Positions 33,318 through 42,332 of a DNA stretch of 64,000 bases are shown piece by piece. Position 1 is the stretch's first letter. Every line of letters starts with the position of its first letter. The notes under the pieces are model-generated. The model was not told the DNA's origin. It made no database searches and was given only the letters and a program-made list of their open reading frames with translations. The position numbers and the translations under genes are program-made. This stretch comes from Hymenobacter nitidus (GTDB lineage: Bacteria; Bacteroidota; Bacteroidia; Cytophagales; Hymenobacteraceae), in NCBI RefSeq assembly GCF_020447315.1, contig NZ_JAJADQ010000003.1:467995-531994 (forward strand). Direction: 5' to 3'.

Positions 33318-35840
33318 CTACAGCTTGAACTGGGCGCAGACTTTCACGCCGAAGGTGCGGGTGCCGGGCAGGTCGCGGTAAGTGAGGCGGTGCAGAAAAT
33401 CGACGCGGAGGAACTTGAGGATGTTTTCTACCCCGTAGCCCGCTTCGACGTAGGGTGTGCTGCCCAGGGAGCGGAACTCGGGCAGCGGGGCGCCGGTAGC
33501 ATCAATGGCGGGCGTGGCGTTGCGGTTGGCCTCGCGCAGGCTGCCTTGCAGCACGTTGCCCGAGGCCACGAGCCGCCAGTCCAGCTTTTTGAGCAAGGGC
33601 ACCGCATTCACCAGCAGCCCCTCGAAGTAGTGCTCGGCATGCAACGACACGTACCGGTCGCTGACGAACTCGAAGTAGCGCATCAGGTTGTAGGCGTTGG
33701 ACGTGTAGATGGGCGACTCGTTGCCCAGGTGCGCCTTCAGCACTGGATAGGGCACCGTGCTGGGGATGTAGCCCGCGTCGAGGATGTACTCGGTGCGGCC
33801 CAGCTGGCCGAGCTGCACACTCTGGGCCACGGAGAAGTTGAATTTGTGGTAGGCAAAGTCGCTGCCCAGCACGTCGTTTAGCCCCAGCGTGTAGCGAAAC
33901 GTCAGCACGGGCCACTTGCGCACGCCCACGGCCGTGCGGCGGTTCTGGGTTTGCACCAGCACCTCGTCTGGGGCGTAACGCGACTCAAACACAGCCTCCG
34001 AGAGCTGAAACCGGTGGGCGGTGGGCGCCGCGGGCTCATGCGTCACAGAGGTGTAGTAGGCAAAGTTGTAGAGCGGATCGAAGCGCTGGTGGCGCAGGGT
34101 CAGCTTCTGGGTGAAGTTGTGGAACAGGTCGGTCTGGGCCGTCACGCTGGTTACTTCGCGCCACAGGGGCAGCAGGGGCTTGATGTTGCCGAAGCGGGCG
34201 GCCACTTCAAACAGCGGACTTTCCAGGGCCATATCGTTGTCGAGCAGCGCCACCAGGTCCAGGTCGCGGGTATGCTTGAGGCTGAGCACGGTCCAGTTGG
34301 CGCGGTTCACAATCCGGTCGGCCGATACCCCATACTTGAATTCCCCGTCGCGGGTGCCGTAGGCCAGGTAGCCCTGGGCCAGCCAGTCGGGGCTGAGGGC
34401 CGGCGTGCTGCGCAGGCCCATGCGCAGGCGGTTGCCCTCCACATTGTTCCAGTTGTAGGTGTAGAGCACGGGGCCCAACTCCACCAGCTCCCGCTTGCCC
34501 AGCGGCTGATAGCCGTTTACCACCAGGTCGGCTACCTCCAGGAAAGTGCGCACCGAGGGCAGCTTGCCCACCGAGTCGAGCACCGTGAGGGTACGGGCTT
34601 CCTGAGCCGTGAGCGTATCGGGGCGGTGCTGGGCCCAGAAGCCGGCCGGTATTTTCAGCGCATCGGCGGCCGTGGTCAGGGGTTGGTCGTAGAAGGACAG
34701 CTCGTGGGGCTGCTGGGCCAGGAAGTTGGAGTTAATCGTGGTGAAGCGCACCAATAGGCCGGTTTGCTTGGGTGTAGGCTTCAGGCCTACCACTACCTGG
34801 GTGCGGCTGGGCAGCCACGGCCCGGTTGTCATCGGAGCCAGGTCCTGCTGAATCCGGATCTGATCCACGAAGTTGATGTTGGCCTTGGGGTCCACGGTCA
34901 GGTCGAGGCGGCGCAGGGCGTAGGAATCGGTCGTAATCCAGATGCGGCCGGTGAAAGCCAGGTCTTGGGCCCGGCGCGGAAACACTTTGAGCTGGTAACA
35001 CCGGTCCTGGCCCACCATCACCGAATCCTCCAGGTCGTAGTCGTAGGTGATGCGCCAGCCGTCGGCAATGGGCGAAATGAAGTCCTTGCCCATCACTACC
35101 TGCCAGTTGGGGTAGAAGTCGTAATCCTGAAACGAGGAGCCCAGCAGCTGCGAGAGAATGGTGCCGTCGCGCGGGGCGGCCCCGTAGAGTTGGGAGTGGC
35201 GAATTTCCTCCCGTTCCCGGTTGGGCCGGTGGCGCACGTAGTAGCGCGACACGACTTCGGAGCCGAACACGGGCACGGTGGGCCGGCCGGCGGCGTTGCG
35301 CTCCATCTCCCCCACCGAGCCGGCCAGGGCCGTCATGTCGCGGATAACCTTGCGCCGGGCCAGCCGGTCGGTGATGTCGGAAAGCGAGGCTTCGATGCGG
35401 TTGTAGCTGTCGAACTCGAAGGCGTCGAGGCGGGCTTTGTCGTTCTGGCGCTTGTGCTGCTGCACCTTGCGCAGAATGGCAAACGCGGGGTTTTCGGTGG
35501 GCCGAATCACGACTTCCTTCAGCGCTACGGCTGCCGAGGCCAGGGCCAGATTCACCATCTGCTCGGCCTGCCGGCCCACGGCAGCGCTTTTAGTCCGAAA
35601 GCCCATGGCCGAAGCCCAGACCGAATCGACGCGCTGGGCTACAATCAGCGTGTAGCGGCCGTTATCGTCGGCGGTGGCGCCGAAAGTGGTGCCTTTCACA
35701 AAGACCGAGGCGAAGGGCACCGGCTGACCAGTGGCGGCTTCCGTGATGCGCCCGGTAAAGACCAGGCGCTGCGCCCGGGCGGGCGTAAGATGGGTAAACA
35801 GGCTCAGCCCCAGGAGGATAAGCGAGAAATAGGATTTCAT
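33318..35840 (-). CDS. DUF5686 outer-membrane protein with carboxypeptidase-regulatory domain
   Basis: 840 residues. A signal peptide (1-23) ends at ARAQR. A carboxypeptidase D regulatory-like domain is at about 27-105 (FTGRITEAATGQPVPFASVFVKGT). The following DUF5686 region has VVIRPTENPAFAILRKVQQHKRQNDKARLDAFEFDSYNRIEASL in successive blocks. The C-terminal half is strand-rich with many aromatic residues and ends in AQFKL, like an outer-membrane beta-barrel. It may bind or export glycans or lipids, but no role has been established for the family. It is single-gene here. The start ATG at 35840 is preceded by a long untranslated gap. Confidence 0.88.
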   Translation of the reverse strand: MKSYFSLILLGLSLFTHLTPARAQRLVFTGRITEAATGQPVPFASVFVKGTTFGATADDNGRYTLIVAQRVDSVWASAMGFRTKSAAVGRQAEQMVNLALASAAVALKEVVIRPTENPAFAILRKVQQHKRQNDKARLDAFEFDSYNRIEASLSDITDRLARRKVIRDMTALAGSVGEMERNAAGRPTVPVFGSEVVSRYYVRHRPNREREEIRHSQLYGAAPRDGTILSQLLGSSFQDYDFYPNWQVVMGKDFISPIADGWRITYDYDLEDSVMVGQDRCYQLKVFPRRAQDLAFTGRIWITTDSYALRRLDLTVDPKANINFVDQIRIQQDLAPMTTGPWLPSRTQVVVGLKPTPKQTGLLVRFTTINSNFLAQQPHELSFYDQPLTTAADALKIPAGFWAQHRPDTLTAQEARTLTVLDSVGKLPSVRTFLEVADLVVNGYQPLGKRELVELGPVLYTYNWNNVEGNRLRMGLRSTPALSPDWLAQGYLAYGTRDGEFKYGVSADRIVNRANWTVLSLKHTRDLDLVALLDNDMALESPLFEVAARFGNIKPLLPLWREVTSVTAQTDLFHNFTQKLTLRHQRFDPLYNFAYYTSVTHEPAAPTAHRFQLSEAVFESRYAPDEVLVQTQNRRTAVGVRKWPVLTFRYTLGLNDVLGSDFAYHKFNFSVAQSVQLGQLGRTEYILDAGYIPSTVPYPVLKAHLGNESPIYTSNAYNLMRYFEFVSDRYVSLHAEHYFEGLLVNAVPLLKKLDWRLVASGNVLQGSLREANRNATPAIDATGAPLPEFRSLGSTPYVEAGYGVENILKFLRVDFLHRLTYRDLPGTRTFGVKVCAQFKL

Positions 35841-36373
35841 AAACTAGCGGCAAGACGAGGGCTACCGAGCCCGGCGGTACTCCCCGACACCCGGGGAGGC
35901 GAAATACGGCGGCTTTTTCAGCGAAAGGCCGCAGCCCAAAGCGGTGGCACCGGCCTACATACCGGACCAGCCGCACTTGCCGGCCTAATCGGCCAGCAAC
36001 TGAATCAGGGGCGTGGAGAAACTAGTCAGCACCACAAAACCCACCAGGCCGGTGTAGAACAGCAGGGTAGAAAAGGTGGTGGAATCGGGCTCGGGGTGAG
36101 AGGAAATTGTGCGGCGCATGGCACAGCTCGGGAGAAAGACACGTACTCCCCGCCGACACCGGCAAAAAGCCAGCTCAGCGGGAAAACACAAACCGCGGCA
36201 GCCGGCAGCCCGGCCACTGCACACCGCTTCTTCAGCGGGCAGAAGACAAAGGGCACCTGCTACACGGGCAATACAGCTGCTGACGGCCGGCGGATTGCGG
36301 GCCAAAAAGCAGTACACGAGGTGGGATTGAGGGGAGCGGAAGCGCGGAATTACGGGCCTTGAGCCAGCCGAAG
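35841..36373. other. Long intergenic region
   Basis: 533 bp without a large gene. It contains the candidate small ORF at 35985-36119 and a short hairpin CTCCCCG...CGGGGAG at about 35880. Open frames on the plus strand here are shadows of GC-rich sequence. No promoter box or terminator was clear, although 36120-36373 lies in the position of a terminator for the peroxidase gene. Confidence 0.5.
35985..36119 (-). CDS. Candidate 44-residue membrane peptide
   Basis: The ATG at 36119 opens MRRTISSHPEPDSTTF. A single hydrophobic segment (LLFYTGLVGFVVLTSFS) follows and the peptide ends QLLAD. Positive residues before the helix suit an N-in anchor. It stands alone in a 533-bp gap, which supports but does not prove expression. 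No homologous family comes to mind. Confidence 0.35.
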   Translation of the reverse strand: MRRTISSHPEPDSTTFSTLLFYTGLVGFVVLTSFSTPLIQLLAD

Positions 36374-36973
36374 CTAGGCTTTCGGCGCCTGAATGCGGCT
36401 GGTAATCGTGGGGCTGAGGGGCGACACGGCCGGCCCAAAATAATGGGTCAGGTGGCCGTCTTCACTGACGAGGTACTTGGCAAAATTCCAGTCGGGGGCC
36501 TGCTCGTTCCAGCCATTCTGCCCGGCCTGGGTCAGCCACCGGTACACCGGGTTCTGCTCGGTCTGCTTCACGACCACACTTTTTTTCATGAGCGGAAACG
36601 ACACGCCGAAGTTGACCTGGCAGAACTGCTGAATGGCGTGGTCGTCGGCTTTTTCCTGCTCGGCAAAGTCGTTGGCCGGAAAGCCAAGGATGACCAGCTC
36701 GTCGGCAAACTGCTCGGAGAGCTGCTGCAATTCCTCGTACTGGTTGGTGTAGCCGCAGTTGGAGGCCGTATTCACGAGCAATACTTTTTTGCCTTTCAGC
36801 TGCTCAAAATCCAGCTCTTTGCCCGTGCTGAGCTTGGTGCCCAGCTCGTAAAAGGACACCGGCGCGGGCTTGGGCTGCTTGTTTTCCAGCACCTTGCCGC
36901 GGCTGCCCGATTTGGTCAGGCGCATGATGAGCGGATAGAGCGTTTTTAGTATTTTCTGACGAAAAGAAGCCAT
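36374..36973 (-). CDS. Glutathione peroxidase family, cytosolic-type
   Basis: 199 residues of thioredoxin fold. The peroxidatic Cys73 lies in TASNCGYTNQYEEL. LGFPANDFAEQE (Gln) and APDWNFAKYLV (Trp, Asn) complete the catalytic tetrad. The N-terminal 30 residues are basic and amphipathic with weak hydrophobicity, so I do not call a signal peptide. As in most bacterial members, the likely reductant is thioredoxin rather than glutathione. A second family member, with a lipoprotein signal, lies 2 kb to the right on the same strand. Confidence 0.9.
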   Translation of the reverse strand: MASFRQKILKTLYPLIMRLTKSGSRGKVLENKQPKPAPVSFYELGTKLSTGKELDFEQLKGKKVLLVNTASNCGYTNQYEELQQLSEQFADELVILGFPANDFAEQEKADDHAIQQFCQVNFGVSFPLMKKSVVVKQTEQNPVYRWLTQAGQNGWNEQAPDWNFAKYLVSEDGHLTHYFGPAVSPLSPTITSRIQAPKA

Positions 36974-37217
36974 GAAAGGGGCTGTAAGTAGGATAAGCAG
37001 GCGCCCGGTAAAAAGGGGCGCCCCCGCTGCGTTGGTGGTATTTGAATGGGCTGCTGCTACAACCCGTCCGGCCCCGCCTTGTTCGGGACCGTTCCAAGAT
37101 TTCCTGCCGCTACCAGTACATCGGGCCGGTACTTGGAAGCAGTAGCAGGGCTCAAAACAGGCGGGCTCATACGTGGCGGAAGCGGGTTACTTCCGGGCTG
37201 ACGAATGAGCGGCGCGT

Positions 37218-37793
37218 TTACTTTATCCGCTCCGATAATAATTCTTGCGCTGCCTCCAGCGCCAATCCCACCAGCTTTCTTTCCTGCACGATTGTCTGAA
37301 GCTTCTCCGTGGAGTAAAGCTTAAATGTTTGTCTGAACTTCTCCTTATCCTCCCGCCGATGTCGTTCGGCCTTTTCCGAGTCCGGCTTTACGGCTATTGA
37401 AGCCAGAAAACCGGAAAGTTTCTTTTCAGCCCGGTTTCGGTTAAGGGCGTAGTAAACCGCCATAAAAACCAGGGCTATCAGCTGCAACGATATTTTCAAT
37501 TCCCCAAAACCAACCCCGACGCCTAGGCTGACAGGCAGATAATTAGCTATTCCCACCATCCACAGCAAGAGCAGTAGTAGTACCCCGTACTTAAAATATT
37601 TGCTCCTGACCCCGTACAATACCAGCGCAACAGCTAAGGCAGCAAACCCGGTGTAATGATGCGGGTCGAGGCTGATATTTCGCTCTTCGCCAGCCAAGTA
37701 AACCGTGCCGAACAGCGCCGTGTAAACGGTGTAAAAAGAAACCACTACGAGTAGGAGTAGCGGTAGGAGGTTTATGTTCAGGCGTTTTCTCAT
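37218..37793 (-). CDS. Hypothetical membrane protein with cytosolic tail
   Basis: 191 residues. About four membrane helices are at 8-34, 48-62, 68-88 and 98-115 (NINLLPLLLLVVVSFYTVYTAL; GVLLLLLLWMVGIANYLPV). A charged coiled-coil-like tail follows at 118-191 (KKLSGFLASIAVKPDSEKAERHRREDKEKF). The tail ends in KLVGLALEAAQELLSERIK. I know of no family. GC content is lower than that of neighbouring genes, which may mean a recent origin. MenA lies 36 bp upstream on the same strand. Confidence 0.65.
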   Translation of the reverse strand: MRKRLNINLLPLLLLVVVSFYTVYTALFGTVYLAGEERNISLDPHHYTGFAALAVALVLYGVRSKYFKYGVLLLLLLWMVGIANYLPVSLGVGVGFGELKISLQLIALVFMAVYYALNRNRAEKKLSGFLASIAVKPDSEKAERHRREDKEKFRQTFKLYSTEKLQTIVQERKLVGLALEAAQELLSERIK

Positions 37794-37829
37794 GGCTTCC
37801 AGAACCTAAATACCATTGTCCTTCCGCCA

Positions 37830-38765
37830 CTACAGCACCTGCCCCAGGCCAAAGAGCAGCGTAAAGGCCAGCGTGCTCATGGCCATCTGCTTCAGCAACG
37901 GGTCGAGCTGCATGGATTCCTGGCGCTGCCACACCTGCCGGCCGTTGAAGAGAAACAGCGGGGCCGAAAGCAGAAACAGCCACTGCCAGGGCGAGTGGTA
38001 GCTAAGCGCCACGTACACAATGGCGGCCCCGAAGCCCAGCAGCAGCAGCAGCCAGTGGTAGCGGCGGGCCCGCACCGGCCCCAGCCGCACCGGAATCGTG
38101 ATTTTGCCGGCTAGCTCGTCGGAGCGGATGTCGCGGATGTTGTTCACGTTCAGCACGGCCGTAGCAAAGCAGCCCAGCGCGGCCGCCGGCAGCAGCACGG
38201 CCAGGGGCAGCTGCCGGGCCTGCAGGTAAAACGTGCCGCACACGCCCACGATGCCGAAAAAGATAAACACCGACAGGTCGCCCAGGCCCGCGTAGCCGTA
38301 GGGCTTGGCGCCGGCCGTGTAGTTGACGGCCGCCCAGATGGCCGAAAGCCCCAGCACCAGAAACGAGAGAAATACCCACAGGCCGGACAAGCCCAGCGCC
38401 ACCCACAGCAGGCTGATGCCCGCCAGAAACGACAGGGCCCCAAACACGACCATGCCCTTTTTCATCTGGGCCGGCGTAATGGCGCCCGACTGCACTGCCC
38501 GCTGCGGCCCTTCGCGGTGCACGCTGTCGGCCCCGTTCTGCGAGTCGCCGTAGTCGTTGGCCAGGTTGCTCAGAATCTGGAGCAGAATGGTGGTCAGAGC
38601 GGCCAGACCTACTACGGTCCCGCGGAACTGGTCGTGGGCGGCGGCCAGAAAGCCCCCCATCATGATGCTGGCCAGGGCCAACGGCAGGGTGCGGGGCCGA
38701 AAAGCTGAAATCCAGGCTTTGGCGGGGCTGGCAGCGGAGTTGGGAGCAGGTGCGGGAGAAGCCAT
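37830..38765 (-). CDS. menA: 1,4-dihydroxy-2-naphthoate polyprenyltransferase
   Basis: 311 residues with eight or nine membrane helices. Two Asp-rich motifs bind prenyl diphosphate through Mg: NDYGDSQNGAD at about 68-78 and NNIRDIRSDELAGK later. The FRPRTLPLALASI start after AWISA is the MenA signature. It attaches the prenyl chain of menaquinone. I used the ATG at 38765; another ATG lies 21 bp upstream. No other men genes are nearby. Confidence 0.93.
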   Translation of the reverse strand: MASPAPAPNSAASPAKAWISAFRPRTLPLALASIMMGGFLAAAHDQFRGTVVGLAALTTILLQILSNLANDYGDSQNGADSVHREGPQRAVQSGAITPAQMKKGMVVFGALSFLAGISLLWVALGLSGLWVFLSFLVLGLSAIWAAVNYTAGAKPYGYAGLGDLSVFIFFGIVGVCGTFYLQARQLPLAVLLPAAALGCFATAVLNVNNIRDIRSDELAGKITIPVRLGPVRARRYHWLLLLLGFGAAIVYVALSYHSPWQWLFLLSAPLFLFNGRQVWQRQESMQLDPLLKQMAMSTLAFTLLFGLGQVL

Positions 38766-38778
38766 AACACTACAAAAG

Positions 38779-38920
38779 AACGTCATGCTAAAAATAGAAC
38801 GTCATGCTTTATCTGTCGTCCGCTTGCCGAAGCATCTCTACTGCAACAGTACTTGATACCATTGCACGTGAGATGTCTCGTAAAGGCTCGACATGACGTT
38901 CTGCTCAGAATGAAATGACG
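38779..38920. repeat. REP-like imperfect inverted repeat (copy D)
   Basis: GAACGTCATG occurs twice on the left (about 38779 and 38797) and inverted on the right as CATGACGTTC (38892-38901). GAAGCATCTC and GAGATGTCTC lie inside it as the next pair. A TGAAATGACG fragment sits at 38910. The overall form is a long imperfect hairpin in the gap between menA and the lipoprotein peroxidase. It is related in style, not sequence, to copies A-C. Confidence 0.6.
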
Positions 38921-38944
38921 CTCTAGGGAAAAACGCAGAAAGAA

Positions 38945-39550
38945 TTACTTCAGAATAGCGCCCACCAGCTCGTCGCTCATGGGCTTCACCTTGGATGGAT
39001 AAAAGCCCACGACCTGGCCCTGCTCATTGACTAAATACTTGCAGAAGTTCCAGTCGGGGGCGTCGCTGATGGCGCCGTTCTTGGTTTTATCGGCCAGAAA
39101 CTGGTAGAGCGGGGCCGTGTCGTCGCCCTTCACCGATACTTTGGCGAACATGGGGAAGGTAACGCCGAAGTTCTTCTCGCAGAAGGTGGCAATCTGCTCG
39201 TTGGAGCCCGGCTCCTGCCCCCCGAAGTTGTTGGCCGGGAAGCCCAGCACCACGACCCGGTCGCCGTGCTTCTTGTAGAGCTCCTCCAATTCCTTGTACT
39301 GGGGCGTGTAGCCACACTCCGACGCCACGTTCACGATGAGCAGCTTTTTGCCCTTGTACTGGCTGAGCGACACCTCTTTGCCATCGATGGTTTTCACGCT
39401 AAAATCGTATACGGAGCCGCGGGCGGCCGTTTCGGGGGCTGAAGTCGTCATGGAGGAAGTCGGGGTAGAAGGCGTTGAAGGAGTAGTCGTGGTGGAAGAT
39501 AAACCGCAGGCGGTACTGGCGCCGAGCAGGAGTAGACAGGCAGCTTTCAT
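38945..39550 (-). CDS. Glutathione peroxidase family lipoprotein
   Basis: 201 residues. The start at 39550 gives a short lipoprotein signal with lipobox (STAC, Cys15), then a Thr/Ser/Pro-rich linker (16-44), then the catalytic domain. The peroxidatic Cys79 is in ASECGYTPQYKEL. LGFPANNFGGQEPGS and DAPDWNFCKYLV supply the remaining catalytic residues. It is probably anchored in the periplasm or outer membrane, where it would reduce lipid peroxides using a thioredoxin-like donor. It is a paralogue of 36374-36973, with clear similarity only in the core motifs. Confidence 0.9.
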   Translation of the reverse strand: MKAACLLLLGASTACGLSSTTTTPSTPSTPTSSMTTSAPETAARGSVYDFSVKTIDGKEVSLSQYKGKKLLIVNVASECGYTPQYKELEELYKKHGDRVVVLGFPANNFGGQEPGSNEQIATFCEKNFGVTFPMFAKVSVKGDDTAPLYQFLADKTKNGAISDAPDWNFCKYLVNEQGQVVGFYPSKVKPMSDELVGAILK

Positions 39551-39701
39551 AAGGCGGATTAAGGTCACTACTGGCCGGCGCCCGAACGGCACCGGCGTAA
39601 CGTCCCGGTCAGGGATACTGGTTATGGCCGCCAAGGTAGGCGTTTGCCGCGTTGGGCGCCGGCGCGGTGCTGGTCGGCGGCGGGCGAATGTGGCTTCTGC
39701 G

Positions 39702-40283
39702 CTAGGTGCGGGGCACCGTGAGCCACTTTTCCAGGTCGGTGGGCACGTAGGCCAGCATCTTGTCGAGGAGGCCGGCGGGGGTGGCATCCTGCTGAAGCTG
39801 GGCGCGGTTTTCGGGCCGCAGAAAGCCTTCCTCCACCATCTTGTCCAGAAACTGCAGCTGGTGGTTGTAGAAGCCCTGCACATTAAACACGCCGCTGGGC
39901 TTTTTGTGCAGCCCCAGCTGGCCCCAGGTCAGGACCTCAAACAGCTCCTCCAGGGTACCGAAGCCACCGGGCATGGCAATAAAGCCCTCGGCCAGCTCGG
40001 CCATCAGCAGTTTCCGCTCGTGCATGCTTTTCACCACGTGCAGCTCCGTCAGGCCGGTATGGGCCAGCTCCTTGTCGGCCAGGAAGTCGGGGATTACGCC
40101 GATGCTGCGGCCACCGTGGCGCATCACGCTGTCGGCCACGGCGCCCATTAGGCCCACCCGGCCGCCGCCGTACACCAGCGTCAGGTCGCGCTTCACCAGC
40201 TCCTCTCCCATCAGCTCGGCCTGCTGGCGGTACACTTCATTGAATCCGGGGCTGGCCCCACAATACACGGCAACGCTTTTCAT
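39702..40283 (-). CDS. LOG-family (TIGR00730) Rossmann-fold protein
   Basis: 193 residues. The family signature PGGFGTLEE is at 105-113, with Arg90 in SMHERK; these form the phosphate/ribose-binding site. The N-terminus KSVAVYCGAS also fits. LOG enzymes release nucleobases from nucleotide monophosphates (cytokinin phosphoribohydrolase in plants). The bacterial substrate here is not decided. It is transcribed with, or after, argS: the two are separated by 78 bp holding a terminator-like hairpin. Confidence 0.88.
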   Translation of the reverse strand: MKSVAVYCGASPGFNEVYRQQAELMGEELVKRDLTLVYGGGRVGLMGAVADSVMRHGGRSIGVIPDFLADKELAHTGLTELHVVKSMHERKLLMAELAEGFIAMPGGFGTLEELFEVLTWGQLGLHKKPSGVFNVQGFYNHQLQFLDKMVEEGFLRPENRAQLQQDATPAGLLDKMLAYVPTDLEKWLTVPRT

Positions 40284-40319
40284 ATCGGTAGTCTTTGTTT
40301 TTTTCAGCTAGCGCGAAAC

Positions 40320-40355
40320 AAAACGCCCCTCTCGGTGAAAAGAAGGGCGCTTTTA
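40320..40355 (-). terminator. Intrinsic terminator downstream of argS
   Basis: CGCCCCTCT pairs with AGAAGGGCG across an eight-base loop, with A- and T-runs outside the arms. It lies 7 bp beyond the argS stop codon. Confidence 0.7.
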
Positions 40356-40361
40356 AGGGGT

Positions 40362-42155
40362 TTACATCCGCTCGGGTACCGCAATGCCCAGCAGCTTCAT
40401 GCTGGCCTTGATAGCCCGGCCCGTCTGCACCGACAGGGCCACGCGGAAGGCGCGTTTGGCCTCGTCGGGCTCCTGCAGCACCTGCACCTCGGCGTAGAAG
40501 CGGTTGTAGGCCTTGGCCAGGTCATAGGCGTACTGGGCCACAATGGCCGGCGAGAAGGTGCGGGCGGCTTCCGTCACTACGTTGGCGTAGCGGGCCAGCT
40601 CCTCAATCATTTCGCGCTCTGCCTTCTGCAACTCGCCCAGGCTCAGGAACTCAGCTTTTTCATCGATACCCATCTGCTGGGCCTTGCGACGCAAGGATGC
40701 AGTCCGGGCATAGGTGTATTGAACAAATGGGCCGGTATCACCCTGCAGCTGTACTGATTCCTCGGGGTTGAATAACATCCGCTTTTTGGGGTCAACCTTC
40801 AGCAGATAGTATTTCAGGGCACCCAAACCTAGGGTGTGAAACAGCTGAGCTAGCTCTTCCTCACTTAATCCTTCAATTTTACCTTTTTTCAAGGTTTCTA
40901 CTTTAGCGGCTTCTATCACTTCGCGCACCAGCTCGTCGGCATCTACTACAGTACCCTCGCGGGTTTTCATCTTGCCCGTGGGCAAATCCACCATGCCGTA
41001 GCTCAGGTGATGAATGGCGGCGGCGTAGGGCTTGCCCAGCTTCTGGAGCGTGGCCTGCAGCACCTGCATGTGGTAGTTCTGCTCGTCGGCAATAACGTAG
41101 ATGCTCGAATCGTAGTGGAAGTCGGCGTACTTCAGCTCGGCCGTGCCCAGGTCCTGGGTCAGATACACGCTGGTGCCGTCCGAGCGGAGCAGAATCTTCT
41201 GGTCCAGGCCTTCGGCGGCCAGGTCCACCCAAGTCGAGCCGTCTTCCTTGCGGTAGAACAAGCCCCGGTCCAGGCCTTCCTGTACCCGCTCCTTGCCCAG
41301 CAGGTAGGTACCCGATTCGTAATAAAACTTGTCGAAATCGACGCCAATGGCGGCGTAGGTAGCGTTGTGACCCTCGTACACCCAGCCGTTCATCTGCCGC
41401 CACAGGCTCACGACTTCCTCGTCGCCGGCTTCCCACTTCTGCAGCATGTCGCGGGCTTCCAGCATCAGCGGGGCCGAAGCCTTGGCCGTGTCCTCGGCCA
41501 CGCCTTCGGCCACCAGCTGGGCCACCTGCTCGCGGTAGTGCTTCTCGAACAGCACGTAGTATTTACCCACCAGATGGTCGCCCTTGATGTTGTCGCTCTC
41601 GGGCGTTTCGGCGTGGCCAAACTGCTGGTAGCCCAGCATCGACTTGCAGATGTGAATGCCCCGGTCGTTGACCAGGTTTACCTTCGACACCGTAGCGCCG
41701 GTAGCCTTCAGAATCTCGGCCACCGAGTAGCCCAGGAAGTTGTTGCGCAAATGGCCCAGGTGCAGGGGCTTGTTGGTATTCGGCGACGAATACTCCACTA
41801 CCACGTCCTGGGGGCCGCCGGTAGGCACTGGGGTGCCTTCGGGCTGCTGCACCAGGCCCTGGAACAGGCGCAGCCACTCCCGGTCGGCCACCTCCAGGTT
41901 CAGGAAGCCTTTCACCACGTTGAAGCCGCTGATGCGCACCTCATGGCCGGTCAGCCACTCGCCCAGGGCCTGCCCGATCTGCTCGGGACCTTTGCCCAGG
42001 GCTTTGGTCAAGGAGAAGGTAACGAGGGTAAAGGAGCCCGCGAATTCCTTGCGCGTGGGTTGAATCACGAGCTGATCGGCAGCGACCGTAACGCCAAAAA
42101 CCTGCTGTATAGCCGCGCTCAGCGCCGCCCTGATGTCCTGTTCGAGTTGTTGCAC
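40362..42155 (-). CDS. argS: Arginyl-tRNA synthetase
   Basis: 597 residues, typical size. SSPNTNKPLHLGHLRNNF holds the HIGH signature (HLGH). The N-terminal additional domain and the C-terminal DALR helical domain (TGRAIKASMKLLGI) are present. KMKTREGTVVDADEL is conserved in ArgRS. The start is GTG at 42155; a stop lies seven bases upstream in frame and no ATG is available. A good promoter precedes it (42219-42249). It belongs to a cluster of arginine-using genes with arginase and arginine decarboxylase. Confidence 0.96.
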   Translation of the reverse strand: MQQLEQDIRAALSAAIQQVFGVTVAADQLVIQPTRKEFAGSFTLVTFSLTKALGKGPEQIGQALGEWLTGHEVRISGFNVVKGFLNLEVADREWLRLFQGLVQQPEGTPVPTGGPQDVVVEYSSPNTNKPLHLGHLRNNFLGYSVAEILKATGATVSKVNLVNDRGIHICKSMLGYQQFGHAETPESDNIKGDHLVGKYYVLFEKHYREQVAQLVAEGVAEDTAKASAPLMLEARDMLQKWEAGDEEVVSLWRQMNGWVYEGHNATYAAIGVDFDKFYYESGTYLLGKERVQEGLDRGLFYRKEDGSTWVDLAAEGLDQKILLRSDGTSVYLTQDLGTAELKYADFHYDSSIYVIADEQNYHMQVLQATLQKLGKPYAAAIHHLSYGMVDLPTGKMKTREGTVVDADELVREVIEAAKVETLKKGKIEGLSEEELAQLFHTLGLGALKYYLLKVDPKKRMLFNPEESVQLQGDTGPFVQYTYARTASLRRKAQQMGIDEKAEFLSLGELQKAEREMIEELARYANVVTEAARTFSPAIVAQYAYDLAKAYNRFYAEVQVLQEPDEAKRAFRVALSVQTGRAIKASMKLLGIAVPERM

Positions 42156-42218
42156 GGGGTGCTAGTTAAAGAGGAGCTCCGCCGGGGACTCCGGGAAATG
42201 CGGCGGAAAATGCTGGGG

Positions 42219-42249
42219 CAAAAGTAGCGGAAGCCGCGCCGGGTTCAAA
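42219..42249 (-). promoter_or_regulatory. Bacteroidota-type promoter of argS
   Basis: On the minus strand TTTG (42246-42249), 19 nt, then TACTTTTG (42219-42226): an exact consensus spacing. It predicts a leader of about 55-60 nt before the GTG start. The nested inverted repeat at 42333 lies upstream of it. Confidence 0.7.
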
Positions 42250-42332
42250 CAAGTACCTACAACGCGGCTTCCCGGAGACTTATGCTACCCCAAATTTGGC
42301 TGTCAGCCAGAAAAAGAAACGACTTCGGTAGT

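Noticed and set aside
34764..36362. Long open frame on the plus strand opposite the DUF5686 gene
   Set aside because: It is the antisense shadow of a GC-rich gene: no start context, no recognisable domain, and composition dominated by His/Gly/Val/Gln.
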